Shown here: one piece after another, positions 33,551 to 41,453 of the stretch | Layout: every line of letters begins with the position of its first letter | Numbering within the stretch: position 1 is the first letter of the stretch | Assembly (NCBI GenBank): GCA_031800475.1 | Contig: DAPKRQ010000235.1 | Span: 1-44,274, forward strand | Reading direction: 5' to 3' | Length of the DNA stretch: 44,274 nt | From: Kuafuiihalomonas phototrophica | GTDB lineage: Bacteria; Myxococcota; Kuafuiibacteriia; Kuafuiibacteriales; Kuafuiibacteriaceae | The notes under the pieces: model-generated | Database searches by the model: none | What the model saw: the letters and a program-made list of their open reading frames with translations, nothing else | What the model was told of the DNA's origin: nothing | Translations under genes and position numbers: made by a program

Positions 33551-34612
33551 GTGGCGGAGCGGGTCGAGGTTCGGGGGCTGTCGCTGGCGGTTCATCGCTT
33601 CGGCGACCCCGGGGGGCTGCCGGTCTTGGCACTCCACGGCTTCATGGACTGCGGGCATTCGTTTCGGAGGATGGCCGCGCACCTCGAGCCGGGGCTGTCG
33701 GTGTGGGCGCCGGACGCCCGGGGGCACGGGGCTTCGGACTGGGTCGGGGCCGGCGGCTACTACCACTTTTGGGACTACATCGACGATGCCGCTCGGGTGC
33801 TGGAGGCCCTGGGGATCGAGCGCTGCGGGCTGCTGGGCCACTCCATGGGAGGCACGGTGGCCACGGCTTTGGCCGCCACCTACCCGGAGCGCTTCGAGTG
33901 GCTGGTGCTGCTCGAGGGCATGGGTCCCCCGTTCACCGAGCCCTTGGACGGGCCGGCTCGGCTGCGGCGCTGGAGACAGGCCCTGCGAAGCCATGGGGAT
34001 CCCGGCGTCCGGCGCCGGTCCCGGCGACCGGTCGGCACCCTGGACGATGCGGCCGACCGGGTGCGCCGGTGGAATCCTCGCGTGCCGGCGGACCACGCCC
34101 TGGAACTGGCCCAGGCCCTGTCGGAGCGGTGGGTCGGGCCCACGGCCTTCGATCCGAATGCCGCCGGCGCCGGCCCATCGGATGGATCCGAGACGAAAAC
34201 GCGGGATGCATCTGCGGACGCAAGCCCGGCCGCGGGACACCTGCCGGCCGCGCACAACCCGTCCGCACGGATGGGCGATGCGTCCTCCGGCGCAGAGCCG
34301 GACCGGGGCGAACTGCGGGTGTGGCGCATGGACCCGCTTCACCGGACCCCCGCCATCAAGCCGGTGATCCGGCCAGAGCTCGAAAGCGTGTGGAGTCAGC
34401 TTCGCTTGCCGGTCCTGTCTTTGTGGGGCGCCGAAAGCCGCTTTCATCCAGACGATCTGGCCGAGCGCCACCGGCGGGTGTCTCAGGTCAGGGTCGCCCA
34501 CCTGCCGAAAGCGGGGCACAACCTGCACCACGAGCAGCCGGATGCGGTGGCCGCCGCCGTCCGGGCTTGGGCAGCCGGCCAAGGTCCCCCCGGCCCCTGG
34601 CGCCGGGTTTGA
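33551..34612 (+). CDS. Alpha/beta hydrolase with an inserted low-complexity loop
   Basis: A 353-residue hydrolase. LALHGFMDCGHSF near 27 is the oxyanion-hole strand, APDARGHGASDW near 53 and GHSMGGTVA hold the nucleophile Ser98, Glu295 (LWGAESRFHPDD) is a candidate acid, and His323 in KAGHNLHHEQP is the base. The nearest named families are epoxide-hydrolase or esterase-like; the substrate cannot be told. Residues about 203-253 are a polar, disordered-looking insert (PSDGSETKTRDASADAS) in the cap region, absent from usual members. The start GTG 33551 is chosen because the fold begins a few residues later; the frame extends upstream to 33257. No good ribosome binding site is seen. Confidence 0.85.
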   Translation: MAERVEVRGLSLAVHRFGDPGGLPVLALHGFMDCGHSFRRMAAHLEPGLSVWAPDARGHGASDWVGAGGYYHFWDYIDDAARVLEALGIERCGLLGHSMGGTVATALAATYPERFEWLVLLEGMGPPFTEPLDGPARLRRWRQALRSHGDPGVRRRSRRPVGTLDDAADRVRRWNPRVPADHALELAQALSERWVGPTAFDPNAAGAGPSDGSETKTRDASADASPAAGHLPAAHNPSARMGDASSGAEPDRGELRVWRMDPLHRTPAIKPVIRPELESVWSQLRLPVLSLWGAESRFHPDDLAERHRRVSQVRVAHLPKAGHNLHHEQPDAVAAAVRAWAAGQGPPGPWRRV

Positions 34613-34759
34613 GGCCCATCGAACCCTTCGACGCGGTGGGGGGCGCTCGCGCGCGGGCCGCGCTCGCATGCCGCAGTCGCACGCCGGCCCGGGCGATCCC
34701 GCCGCGGCGGGGACGAAAGGCCCCATCCGACCGTCGGGCGGCCCCCCGTTCGCGCCGCG

Positions 34760-34809
34760 GTGCCCGGAGGACTTTGGACCGGTCCACCGGGCACTTTCGG
34801 CCTTTTTTT
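34760..34809 (+). terminator. Terminator-like inverted repeat with T-tract
   Basis: GTGCCCGG (34760-34767) pairs perfectly with CCGGGCAC (34787-34794). The 19-base interior contains a second small palindrome, GGACCGGTCC (34776-34785). Seven T follow at 34803-34809, eight bases after the stem. It is about 150 nt past the hydrolase stop and could end that transcript. The gap between stem and T-tract is larger than ideal. Confidence 0.4.
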
Positions 34810-34951
34810 GGGACCGTCCGTTGGCGATGATGGGAGCGATGGTGAACTGGCCAGTCCACGGGAACCCTCAATGCCTCCGCTCGCCGGGGGATCGGCGTCG
34901 CCGACGGATCCCTCGGTCCGCGGTCCGACGCGGGCTGCAGCGCCCGGCCGC

Positions 34952-34957
34952 GGGAGG
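34952..34957 (+). promoter_or_regulatory. Ribosome binding site deciding the start at 34964
   Basis: GGGAGG six bases before GTG 34964. It sets the start of the glycosyltransferase right before its first membrane helix, against a longer open frame that begins at 34760. Confidence 0.65.
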
Positions 34958-34963
34958 TCGGTC

Positions 34964-36205
34964 GTGAGCGGCGTCATCGAGACCGGCATGTGGATCGGGG
35001 CGGTGATCTTGGCGGTGCCGTCCCTGTTCTTCTTCGTGCAGGCGACCTTGAGCCTGTTCCACGTGAGCCAGGCTCTGCCGGGAGAGGGCGATCGGCCCAA
35101 GCTCGGCGTGCTGATCCACGCTCGGGACGCGGTCGGCGTGATCGGACCGACCGTGCAGCACCTCAAAGCCCAGCTGCAGGAAGGCGATCGGATCGTGGTG
35201 ATCGCGGATGGGAGCACCGACGGCACCGTGTCCGAGGCCGAGGCCGCCGGGGCCGAGGTGGTGGAGATGGCCGGCGGCCCCGAACACGGCGAGAGCGGCG
35301 ACCACCGCCGGGCCTGGGCCCGGGGGGCCGAGCACCTGCAGGACGGGCCGCCGGACGTGGTGGTGCTCCTGGACCCGGACGCTCGGGTGTCCGAGGGCGG
35401 CCTGGACCGGCTGGCTCGACGGGCCCGAGGGTCCGAGCGGCCGGTGCAGGCCGACTATCTGCCCCTGCCGGCGGAGTTGGGGCCCGATGACGCCATGGCT
35501 GGCTTGGCCGTGGCGATCCGGAACCGAGTCCGTCCCCGGGGTCTGGCCGTGTTGGGCCTTCCGTGCCGCCTGGTGGGCAGCGGCATGGCGCTGCAGTGGG
35601 ACTTGTTCCGGGACGGCCCCCAAGGCGACGCGACCCGGCCGGACGATGTGACCTGGACCGTGGCCTACGCCCGGCAGGACAAGGCACCGGTCTACGAGGG
35701 CGACGTCCAGGTGACCGGGCCCGTCGCCGGGACCACCGAGGCCGCCCTGGAGCGGCCGGTCGATCGGAACCTGGCTGGCGAGTCCAGCCGGAGCCTGACC
35801 GCACGGCTGCTGGAGGCGCCGGGCCTGATGGGCACGGGGCTGCGCCGCTTCAAGCCGAGCCTGTTCGGCCTGGGACTCGATTTCACCGTGCCTCCCCTGG
35901 ACGCGCTCTACGTCATGCTGATCGGTGCCACCGTCTTTTCGACCGCTGCCGCCTGGGCCGTGGGACCGGGGCCCATGTACGTTACCGGAGCCTCTTTGGG
36001 GCTCGTCATCTTGGGCACCCTGGTGGCTTGGGTCGGGCCGGCCCAGTCGGTCGTTCCACTCAAGCACATGTTCTTGGTGCCGAAACGGCTCACTGGAAAA
36101 GCCTTTGGCTCCATCCGCTCGGGCCGAAAAAAGAAGGCCCCGGCGGAGTTGCCCGCCGACAACCCCAGCTCCGGATCCCCCGTCTCCGAAGAAAAGAGCA
36201 CCTGA
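34964..36205 (+). CDS. Membrane-bound glycosyltransferase family 2 protein
   Basis: A 413-residue protein. A membrane helix (residues about 8-35, MWIGAVILAVPSLFFFVQAT) precedes a GT2 domain: KLGVLIHARDAVGVIGPTV near 46, RIVVIADGSTDGTVSEAEAA with Asp82 for nucleotide binding, and VVVLLDPDARVSEGGL with the metal-binding DPD at 137-139. DVTWTVAYARQDKAPVYEGD near 228 is the acceptor/base region. Two more hydrophobic stretches near 310-360 and a Lys-rich tail follow (RSGRKKKAPAE). It should move sugar from a nucleotide sugar to a lipid or polysaccharide at the cytoplasmic face. The classical QxxRW motif of processive synthases is not seen. The sugar and acceptor are unknown. It is convergent with the DUF1552 gene. 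Confidence 0.88.
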   Translation: MSGVIETGMWIGAVILAVPSLFFFVQATLSLFHVSQALPGEGDRPKLGVLIHARDAVGVIGPTVQHLKAQLQEGDRIVVIADGSTDGTVSEAEAAGAEVVEMAGGPEHGESGDHRRAWARGAEHLQDGPPDVVVLLDPDARVSEGGLDRLARRARGSERPVQADYLPLPAELGPDDAMAGLAVAIRNRVRPRGLAVLGLPCRLVGSGMALQWDLFRDGPQGDATRPDDVTWTVAYARQDKAPVYEGDVQVTGPVAGTTEAALERPVDRNLAGESSRSLTARLLEAPGLMGTGLRRFKPSLFGLGLDFTVPPLDALYVMLIGATVFSTAAAWAVGPGPMYVTGASLGLVILGTLVAWVGPAQSVVPLKHMFLVPKRLTGKAFGSIRSGRKKKAPAELPADNPSSGSPVSEEKST

Positions 36206-36263
36206 GCGGCTCGCCTCGGTCCGGGCGGCGCCGGTTCCGGGGTTTCGGGTGGCCGCCGCCCGG

Positions 36264-36314
36264 CCCGCCTCCGATCGGGGCCCGCGCAGAGCCGCCTCCG
36301 ATCGGGGGCCCGCG
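36264..36314. repeat. Direct repeat between convergent genes
   Basis: Two near-identical 23-24 base copies, built on GCCTCCGATCGGGG followed by CCCGCG, lie at 36264-36286 and 36291-36314. The second has one extra G. Each contains the palindromes CGATCG and GGGCCC. They sit in the 129-nt gap between the glycosyltransferase and DUF1552 gene stops, where they could fold into alternative G+C-rich hairpins. Confidence 0.5.
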
Positions 36315-36334
36315 TGGGCCCGCCGGTGGGCGCT

Positions 36335-37675
36335 TTAGAACAGTTCGCCCAGGGCGGGGGCGGCCCACGCCGGGTCGCCGAACGTCTCGAGCTCCAGTCC
36401 GAAGCCCTGGGCCAGGGCCGCGTACAGCGCCGAGTGGGGGGCGTTTCGAAAACGCAGGAAGCGCCCGGTCCGAAAGCCGGCGCCGCCTCCGGCCAACACG
36501 AAGGGCATGTTGACGAAGGAGTGATGGTACGGGTTCGAAGTCTCGCTCACCCACAGAAGTTGGGTGTGGTCGAGCATCGTGCCATCTTGTTCCGGCGTGT
36601 TTCGCAGCTGCTGCGCCAGGTAGGCGAACTGCCGGACATAAAAGCGCGCCACGTCCATCAGCAGCTCCTGGGTCTCGTCTCGGCTCGGGTCGTCGTGGGT
36701 GGCCTCGTGCATCGGCCAGAGGTTGTCTTCGTGCCCGGGGAGCCACTGAAAGCGATGCTGGTGGGTGTTGGTTCCCCACATCAAGGTCACGACCCGGGTC
36801 AGGTCGCAGCGAAGGGCGGCGGCGATCAGATCCAGGTGCAGTCGACCGGCCTCGGCGAAGTGGCTTCCGGAAACCGCGGCGCTCGGGTCCCACGGCGCCT
36901 GGCAGGCGCTCGGCGGGGCTTCATCGAGGCGCCGTTCGAGGGCTCGCAGGGCCTCGAGGTGGGCGTCGAGTTTGAACCGGTCGGCGGAGGCTACCCGGGT
37001 TCGCAGCCGGGCCAGGTCGTCCCGCACGCCGTCCAAGATGCTCAGCTTTCGGGCCCGCCGAGCGGCCCGCACCCGGGCATCTTCGAACAGGAATCCGAAG
37101 AGCCGGTCGAAGGCGGCGGCGGGGTCGCTTTCGTTCGGGAGCGCCTGACCCGGGCCCCGGTAGGCGATGTCGTGCCAGGCATCGCCGGTTCGGCCCTGCA
37201 CCGCCAGCTGCAGGGACCGAAAGCGGGTGTCGGCTCCGACGTGGCCCGCGATCCGCTGGTCGATGCTGATCCCGCCTCCGCCGAAGCCTTGGGGCTGCAC
37301 CGCGGCGGTCAGCATGATGCTGGTTCCGGTCCCGTGGGAGCCGCTGTCGTCGCCGGCACCCACCATGTCGATCCCTTGGGTGACGATCACCTGGTCCCGG
37401 AGGTCGTCGATCGAAAGCCCGTGCTCGGCGTAGCCGCCGGCCAGGGGCGCCAGGATCGGAGACCACCCGAAGTCGTCGGACCGGCCGCTCGGGCCCGGAA
37501 TCGGCGCGAAAGGGTCCGGGTACCGGCCGGTCATGCCATGGGGGGTGTAGAACACCACCAGGCGCTTGGGCGGACCGGTGGCGCCCCGGCTTTGTCCCTC
37601 GAGAAGGGGCAAAAGCCCTGCGGCGCCGGCCACCGAGCCCCCGAGCCGTCCCAAAAATCCACGCCGGTGCATCAT
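36335..37675 (-). CDS. DUF1552 family protein, Tat-exported
   Basis: A 446-residue protein. MMHRRGFLGRLGGSVAGAAG is a twin-arginine signal (RRGFL), implying export of a folded, perhaps cofactor-bearing protein. The body follows the DUF1552 pattern: PKRLVVFYTPHGMTG near 37, FGWSPILAPLAG near 70, VIVTQGIDM near 97, SHGTGTSIMLTAA near 112, and LTRVVTLMWGTNTHQHRFQW near 308. The family has no established function. It is common in planctomycetes and myxobacteria and is nearly always next to a DUF1592-type gene, as here: the start ATG at 37675 overlaps that gene's stop (ATGA). The two proteins probably act together in the periplasm. Confidence 0.9.
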   Translation of the reverse strand: MMHRRGFLGRLGGSVAGAAGLLPLLEGQSRGATGPPKRLVVFYTPHGMTGRYPDPFAPIPGPSGRSDDFGWSPILAPLAGGYAEHGLSIDDLRDQVIVTQGIDMVGAGDDSGSHGTGTSIMLTAAVQPQGFGGGGISIDQRIAGHVGADTRFRSLQLAVQGRTGDAWHDIAYRGPGQALPNESDPAAAFDRLFGFLFEDARVRAARRARKLSILDGVRDDLARLRTRVASADRFKLDAHLEALRALERRLDEAPPSACQAPWDPSAAVSGSHFAEAGRLHLDLIAAALRCDLTRVVTLMWGTNTHQHRFQWLPGHEDNLWPMHEATHDDPSRDETQELLMDVARFYVRQFAYLAQQLRNTPEQDGTMLDHTQLLWVSETSNPYHHSFVNMPFVLAGGGAGFRTGRFLRFRNAPHSALYAALAQGFGLELETFGDPAWAAPALGELF

Positions 37676-39378
37676 CGGGCGCCTCCCTGAGGTCGTCGCA
37701 AGAAGCGAAAGCCGTCGCTGGTTGCTACCGCCACCATCAGTTCGGCCGGGTCGAAGCCGCTGGCTTCGAAGCGGGCCGTCACCGCCTGCAAGCTGCAGCG
37801 GTCGCGGGGCCGCTCCAGGCGGCCGAGTCCGAACCGCAGCCATTGCCGGGCCAGGCATTGGCGAACCTGTCGGCTGTCGGCCAGGGCTTCGGACAGGGCC
37901 CAAGCTCCGTCGATCGGTCCGTCCACGTCGGTCGACACGAGCTCACCGGCCGTGCCCTCCGGTGGCGTGCGACTCCTTCCGGCGGCGTCAAACCCGTCCA
38001 GGGCAACCCCGAGCGGGTCCATCAGTCGGTGGCAGCTCGCGCAGTCCGGATCCTGCAACCGGCTTTGCACGCGCTCCAGGCGGCTTTGACCGGCCGAGAC
38101 CTCGTCGGTGCTGTTCGCGTCGGGGGGCGGCTCGGGAATGGGCGTGCACAGCAGGTGTTCGCGGATCACCTTTCCCCGGCGGACGACCGAGGCCTGCAGG
38201 TCCGACGCGTGCTGGGCAAGAGGCCAGGCGAGGGTCAAAAGGCCCGGTCGACCAACGGAGGCCGAATCCACCGAGTGGAACGCAGCGCCGTCATCCGATG
38301 GCTCCAGCCCGTGAAAGGCCATGAGCTCGGAAGGCCACGGAAGCGTTTCGGCCACGAACAGGGGCCGAACCGAGCCGGAGCGAAAAGCGTCCACCACGAA
38401 TCGATCGAAGCTTTCGGTCATGGCCTCCGCCACCTCGGTGGATAGCCGATGAGGCTCGGCCTTGTTCAGGGCGGCCGGGTCGGTGAGTCCCATCAGCTGG
38501 CGAAAGAAGGCGGCGACCGTGCCGTCGGCCCGAGAACTGGCGAGCAGACGCCGGACCTGGGCTTCGACTTCCTCCCGGGTTCCGAGGGCGCCGGCCCGGG
38601 CGGTGTCGACGAGCTCTCGGTCCGGCACCGAGTTCCACACGAAGGCTGCGATGCGGGCCGCCATCTCCCAGTCGGTCCGCTTGCGAACTCCAGGCGCCGC
38701 CTCGTCGGCTTCCTCTCCCTCTTCGACGAGATAAAGAAACGAAGGGGCTTGTAGCCACGCCTCGATCATCGCCGCTACACCGGCGTCGAACCCGCCGGAT
38801 TCGGCCGCGAGGTCGTACAGAGTCAGCCACCGAGAAGATTCCTCCGAATCGATCCTTCGCCGGAACAAGCGGGGCAGGGTCTGATCGACGAATGACCGGG
38901 CGCAGGCCCGATCCCGGGTGAGGTCGGCGCAGGGGAGGCGGTTGGGCAGCACCTGAATCACCTGGGCGGCCGCGCGGGATGCTTCGGCCGCGTAGGCTTC
39001 GACCGAAAGCTCCGCCACGGCTGCGGTGATGTTGGCGTCGAAGGGCCCGGCCTTTTCGTCGGGAGGACCGTCGAAGGCGCCCGGCACGCCGAACACCTGG
39101 GTCACGGCGTTCCGCACGTAGTCGCCCGAGACCCGCGTGAGCGGTGTCTCCCCCACGTCCACCGGTCCTGCGCACGGGTCATCCGGCGGCGTCGGTCCGG
39201 CAGCGGCCGGGCCGGGCGAGGTCGAGCCCTCGGGCTGGGGTGATCGCTCAGGGTCATCCCCCGCGGTGCAGCCGGCCGAGACGACGCCGGCTGGGCCGGC
39301 GAAGGCCAGGGCGGTCGCCACGGTCCAGACGCGGCCCACCCGGTCGAACGGTCGACGTGCGGCGCGGGAAGAGCCCAT
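37672..39378 (-). CDS. DUF1592/DUF1588/DUF1585 multidomain protein with a CxxCH motif
   Basis: A 568-residue envelope protein. The N-terminus ends in a lipobox (VVSAGC near residue 37). An Asp/Pro-rich linker precedes LTRVSGDYVRNAVTQVFGV (near 78), the DUF1592 region with FVWNSVPDRELVDTARAGAL (near 250), the DUF1588 region with VVRRGKVIREHLLCTPIPEP (near 405), and CASCH RLMDPLGVALDGFDAAG (near 447), which carries a CxxCH haem-attachment motif, and finally DUF1585 (DSRQVRQCLARQWLRFGLGR near 510). Families of this architecture are labelled cytochrome-like, but their substrate is not established. ATG 39378 gives a normal lipoprotein signal; in-frame alternatives at 39444 and 39483 would add 22 or 35 residues. 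Confidence 0.88.
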   Translation of the reverse strand: MGSSRAARRPFDRVGRVWTVATALAFAGPAGVVSAGCTAGDDPERSPQPEGSTSPGPAAAGPTPPDDPCAGPVDVGETPLTRVSGDYVRNAVTQVFGVPGAFDGPPDEKAGPFDANITAAVAELSVEAYAAEASRAAAQVIQVLPNRLPCADLTRDRACARSFVDQTLPRLFRRRIDSEESSRWLTLYDLAAESGGFDAGVAAMIEAWLQAPSFLYLVEEGEEADEAAPGVRKRTDWEMAARIAAFVWNSVPDRELVDTARAGALGTREEVEAQVRRLLASSRADGTVAAFFRQLMGLTDPAALNKAEPHRLSTEVAEAMTESFDRFVVDAFRSGSVRPLFVAETLPWPSELMAFHGLEPSDDGAAFHSVDSASVGRPGLLTLAWPLAQHASDLQASVVRRGKVIREHLLCTPIPEPPPDANSTDEVSAGQSRLERVQSRLQDPDCASCHRLMDPLGVALDGFDAAGRSRTPPEGTAGELVSTDVDGPIDGAWALSEALADSRQVRQCLARQWLRFGLGRLERPRDRCSLQAVTARFEASGFDPAELMVAVATSDGFRFLRRPQGGAR

Positions 39379-39570
39379 GCGGCCCCGACGGGCCCGAGGG
39401 TCATCGGGTTTTCCCGCGCCCTGCCGTCGTTCCGTCGCCTTCATCGTTTCCGGATTACCGCCACGACCCCCCACCGAGAGCAACGGCGAATCCGCATCTC
39501 GGGGTCTCGCCGGGTCGAATCGGCCCGGCGAATGCCCACGAACCCGGAAGCAGGGGAGCCATGGGGTGTT

Positions 39571-41409
39571 TCAGCGGCGGGCCTGGGCCGCTTCGGTCTG
39601 GTTCGCTTCGATGTATGCGTCGATCCGGTCCCGCAGGATCGGGAGGCTCACGGCCCCGCCCAGGAGCACCGCGTCGTGAAAGGCCTCGATGCTGAACCGG
39701 TCGCCGAGGGCCTTTCGCGCCCGCTGCCGCAGGGCAGCGATCTCCATCTGACCGGTCTTGTACGCCAAGGCTTGTCCAGGCCACACGATATACCGGTCCA
39801 CCTCGTTGTCGATGTTGTTGGCGGCCAAGGCCGTGTGGGCGTACATGTACGCCTTGGCCTCTTCCCGCGACCACCCCAGGTCGTGCAGGCCCGTGTCGAC
39901 CACCAGCCGGGCGGCTCGCCAGGCCTCGTAGCTGAGCATGCCCAGCCGATCGAGGGGACCACTGTACAGGCCCATTTCGTCGGCGAGCCGCTCGGCGTAC
40001 AGCGCCCAGCCTTCGACGAAGGCGGTCATGCCAGCGTGCTTGCGAAAGTCCGGCACGCCCGACAACTCTTGCTGGATCGCGATCTGCAAGTGATGGCCTG
40101 GGATCGACTCGTGGTAGGCCAGGGCTTCTGCTTCGTACCGGGTCCGGGTCTCGGGCTGGTAGGTGTTCACGTAATACTCGCCGGGACGGGAGCCGTCCGG
40201 AACGGGCTGGCGGTAGTAGGCCACCGTGGTGAACGGCGCCTCGTAGGCCGGGATCTCGCGGACCACGCACCGGGCTTCGGGCAGCCGTCCGAACCACGCG
40301 GGGAGCACAGACCGGGCTCTCTGCAGCGCTGCCTGGGCTTTGGCCATCACCGCCGTCGCGGTGTCGAACCGCAGGCTGGGATCGTTGCGGAGTCGCTTCA
40401 GGGTCGCCTCCAAGGTTTCGGTCCCGAACAGCCGGCGACCGATCTCGGCCATCTCCCGGTTGATCCGCGCGATCTCGGCGTGGCCGGTGGCGTGCAACTC
40501 CGCCGCGGTCTTCTCGAGGGTGGTGAAGTGCTGGATCCGCGCAGCGTAGCACTCGGACCCAAAAGGAAGGCCCGTGAGCCCCACGTCCTCGGTGCGGGCG
40601 TTCGGCAAGATCTCGTCCTGCAGGAGGTCCCTGTACCGTACCAGGGCTGGACGGACCTGATTCTGCAGTACGATTTGCATGCGCTCGGTCCAGGGGGCCC
40701 ACTCGACTTCGGTCATGCCCTCCGGCCGGTCGATCCACATGGGCCACGCCGTGACCGGCTTTTCGAGCTGCTCGTCCACCATGGCCAGCACCCGCCGGGT
40801 CGACTCCCGATTCGCGAACCATCCGTTCCGCACGCCGAGCTCCAGGTTGGCGATCTGCTGGTCGACCTGCACCGCCCCCGCCTCGTACCGAGCGAGCAGG
40901 TCTTGGACGGCGTTCGCATCGCTCACGGTGACGGCCTGGGGCAGGTAGTTGAGCTCGGTGATCGGATTGCTGCGGGGCGAAAGCGCCCACATGGCGAATC
41001 GGCAGACCTTCCGTTCGATCTGGCCGGTCAGTTCCGCGATCAGCATGCGCCGGGTCACGCGGTCTTCGGGGTCGAGGTTTGCCGGGTCCATGTCCCGGGC
41101 CCGGTCCAAGAACGCCTGCCAGATGGCGGTCCTGCGCTCGACGGCTTCCCAGCTCACGTCGGTCAGGCGGTCGTTGTAACGGGGGTCGCCGAGCTGCGTC
41201 GCCCACTCGGGGAAGCTTTCCAGCTGAAAGGCCCAATAGGCCTGCACCAAGCTCTCGAGCTCGGGTGCGGTCACGCCCTCGGCGTAGGAAGCCGGTGGAT
41301 TCACCGGCGGCGGAGGAAGACTCGGGCCGGCGGAGGTGGCACAGGCCGTCACGAACCCCACGGCGGGGCTCGAGCCGGCGATCCGACGGAACCACTTTGT
41401 CGAAAGCAC
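39571..41409 (-). CDS. DUF885 family metallopeptidase-like lipoprotein
   Basis: A 612-residue protein; GFVTAC near residue 23 is a lipobox after a basic start (MLSTKWFRRI). It is full-length DUF885: the zinc-peptidase motif HESIPGHH at 433-440 (HExxxGH form), EGWALYAERLADEMGLY from 466, and ALAANNIDNEVDRYI near 528. Members of this family are predicted carboxypeptidase-like zinc enzymes; few are characterised. It should act in the periplasm or at the surface on small peptides. It begins with GTG at 41409, 44 nt after the AstE-like gene on the same strand, and is followed by 192 nt before the DUF1592 gene, so the latter pair may have its own promoter. Confidence 0.92.
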   Translation of the reverse strand: MLSTKWFRRIAGSSPAVGFVTACATSAGPSLPPPPVNPPASYAEGVTAPELESLVQAYWAFQLESFPEWATQLGDPRYNDRLTDVSWEAVERRTAIWQAFLDRARDMDPANLDPEDRVTRRMLIAELTGQIERKVCRFAMWALSPRSNPITELNYLPQAVTVSDANAVQDLLARYEAGAVQVDQQIANLELGVRNGWFANRESTRRVLAMVDEQLEKPVTAWPMWIDRPEGMTEVEWAPWTERMQIVLQNQVRPALVRYRDLLQDEILPNARTEDVGLTGLPFGSECYAARIQHFTTLEKTAAELHATGHAEIARINREMAEIGRRLFGTETLEATLKRLRNDPSLRFDTATAVMAKAQAALQRARSVLPAWFGRLPEARCVVREIPAYEAPFTTVAYYRQPVPDGSRPGEYYVNTYQPETRTRYEAEALAYHESIPGHHLQIAIQQELSGVPDFRKHAGMTAFVEGWALYAERLADEMGLYSGPLDRLGMLSYEAWRAARLVVDTGLHDLGWSREEAKAYMYAHTALAANNIDNEVDRYIVWPGQALAYKTGQMEIAALRQRARKALGDRFSIEAFHDAVLLGGAVSLPILRDRIDAYIEANQTEAAQARR

Positions 41410-41453
41410 GCCCGTCCCCTAGGGCAGGCGCACGCCGTCCGGCAACGGTCGGG

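Larger units (their letters stand above)
34613..34963 (+). other. 351-nt region without a supported gene
   Basis: Open frames pass through it on both strands, but none has a family match, a good start signal or a normal residue mix. It contains the hairpin and T-tract at 34760-34809 and, at its end, the ribosome binding site of the glycosyltransferase gene. The promoter of that gene should lie between 34810 and 34950; I see no convincing -35/-10 pair. Confidence 0.6.

Noticed and set aside
33476..34726. 416-codon minus-strand frame opposite the hydrolase
   Set aside because: Composition is Pro/Arg/Gly/His-rich, with no motif; the plus-strand GHSMGG hydrolase explains the region.
34760..34963. 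N-terminal extension of the glycosyltransferase from 34760
   Set aside because: The residues are low-complexity Gly/Pro/Ser/Ala and the start lies in the hairpin; GGGAGG before GTG 34964 marks the start better.
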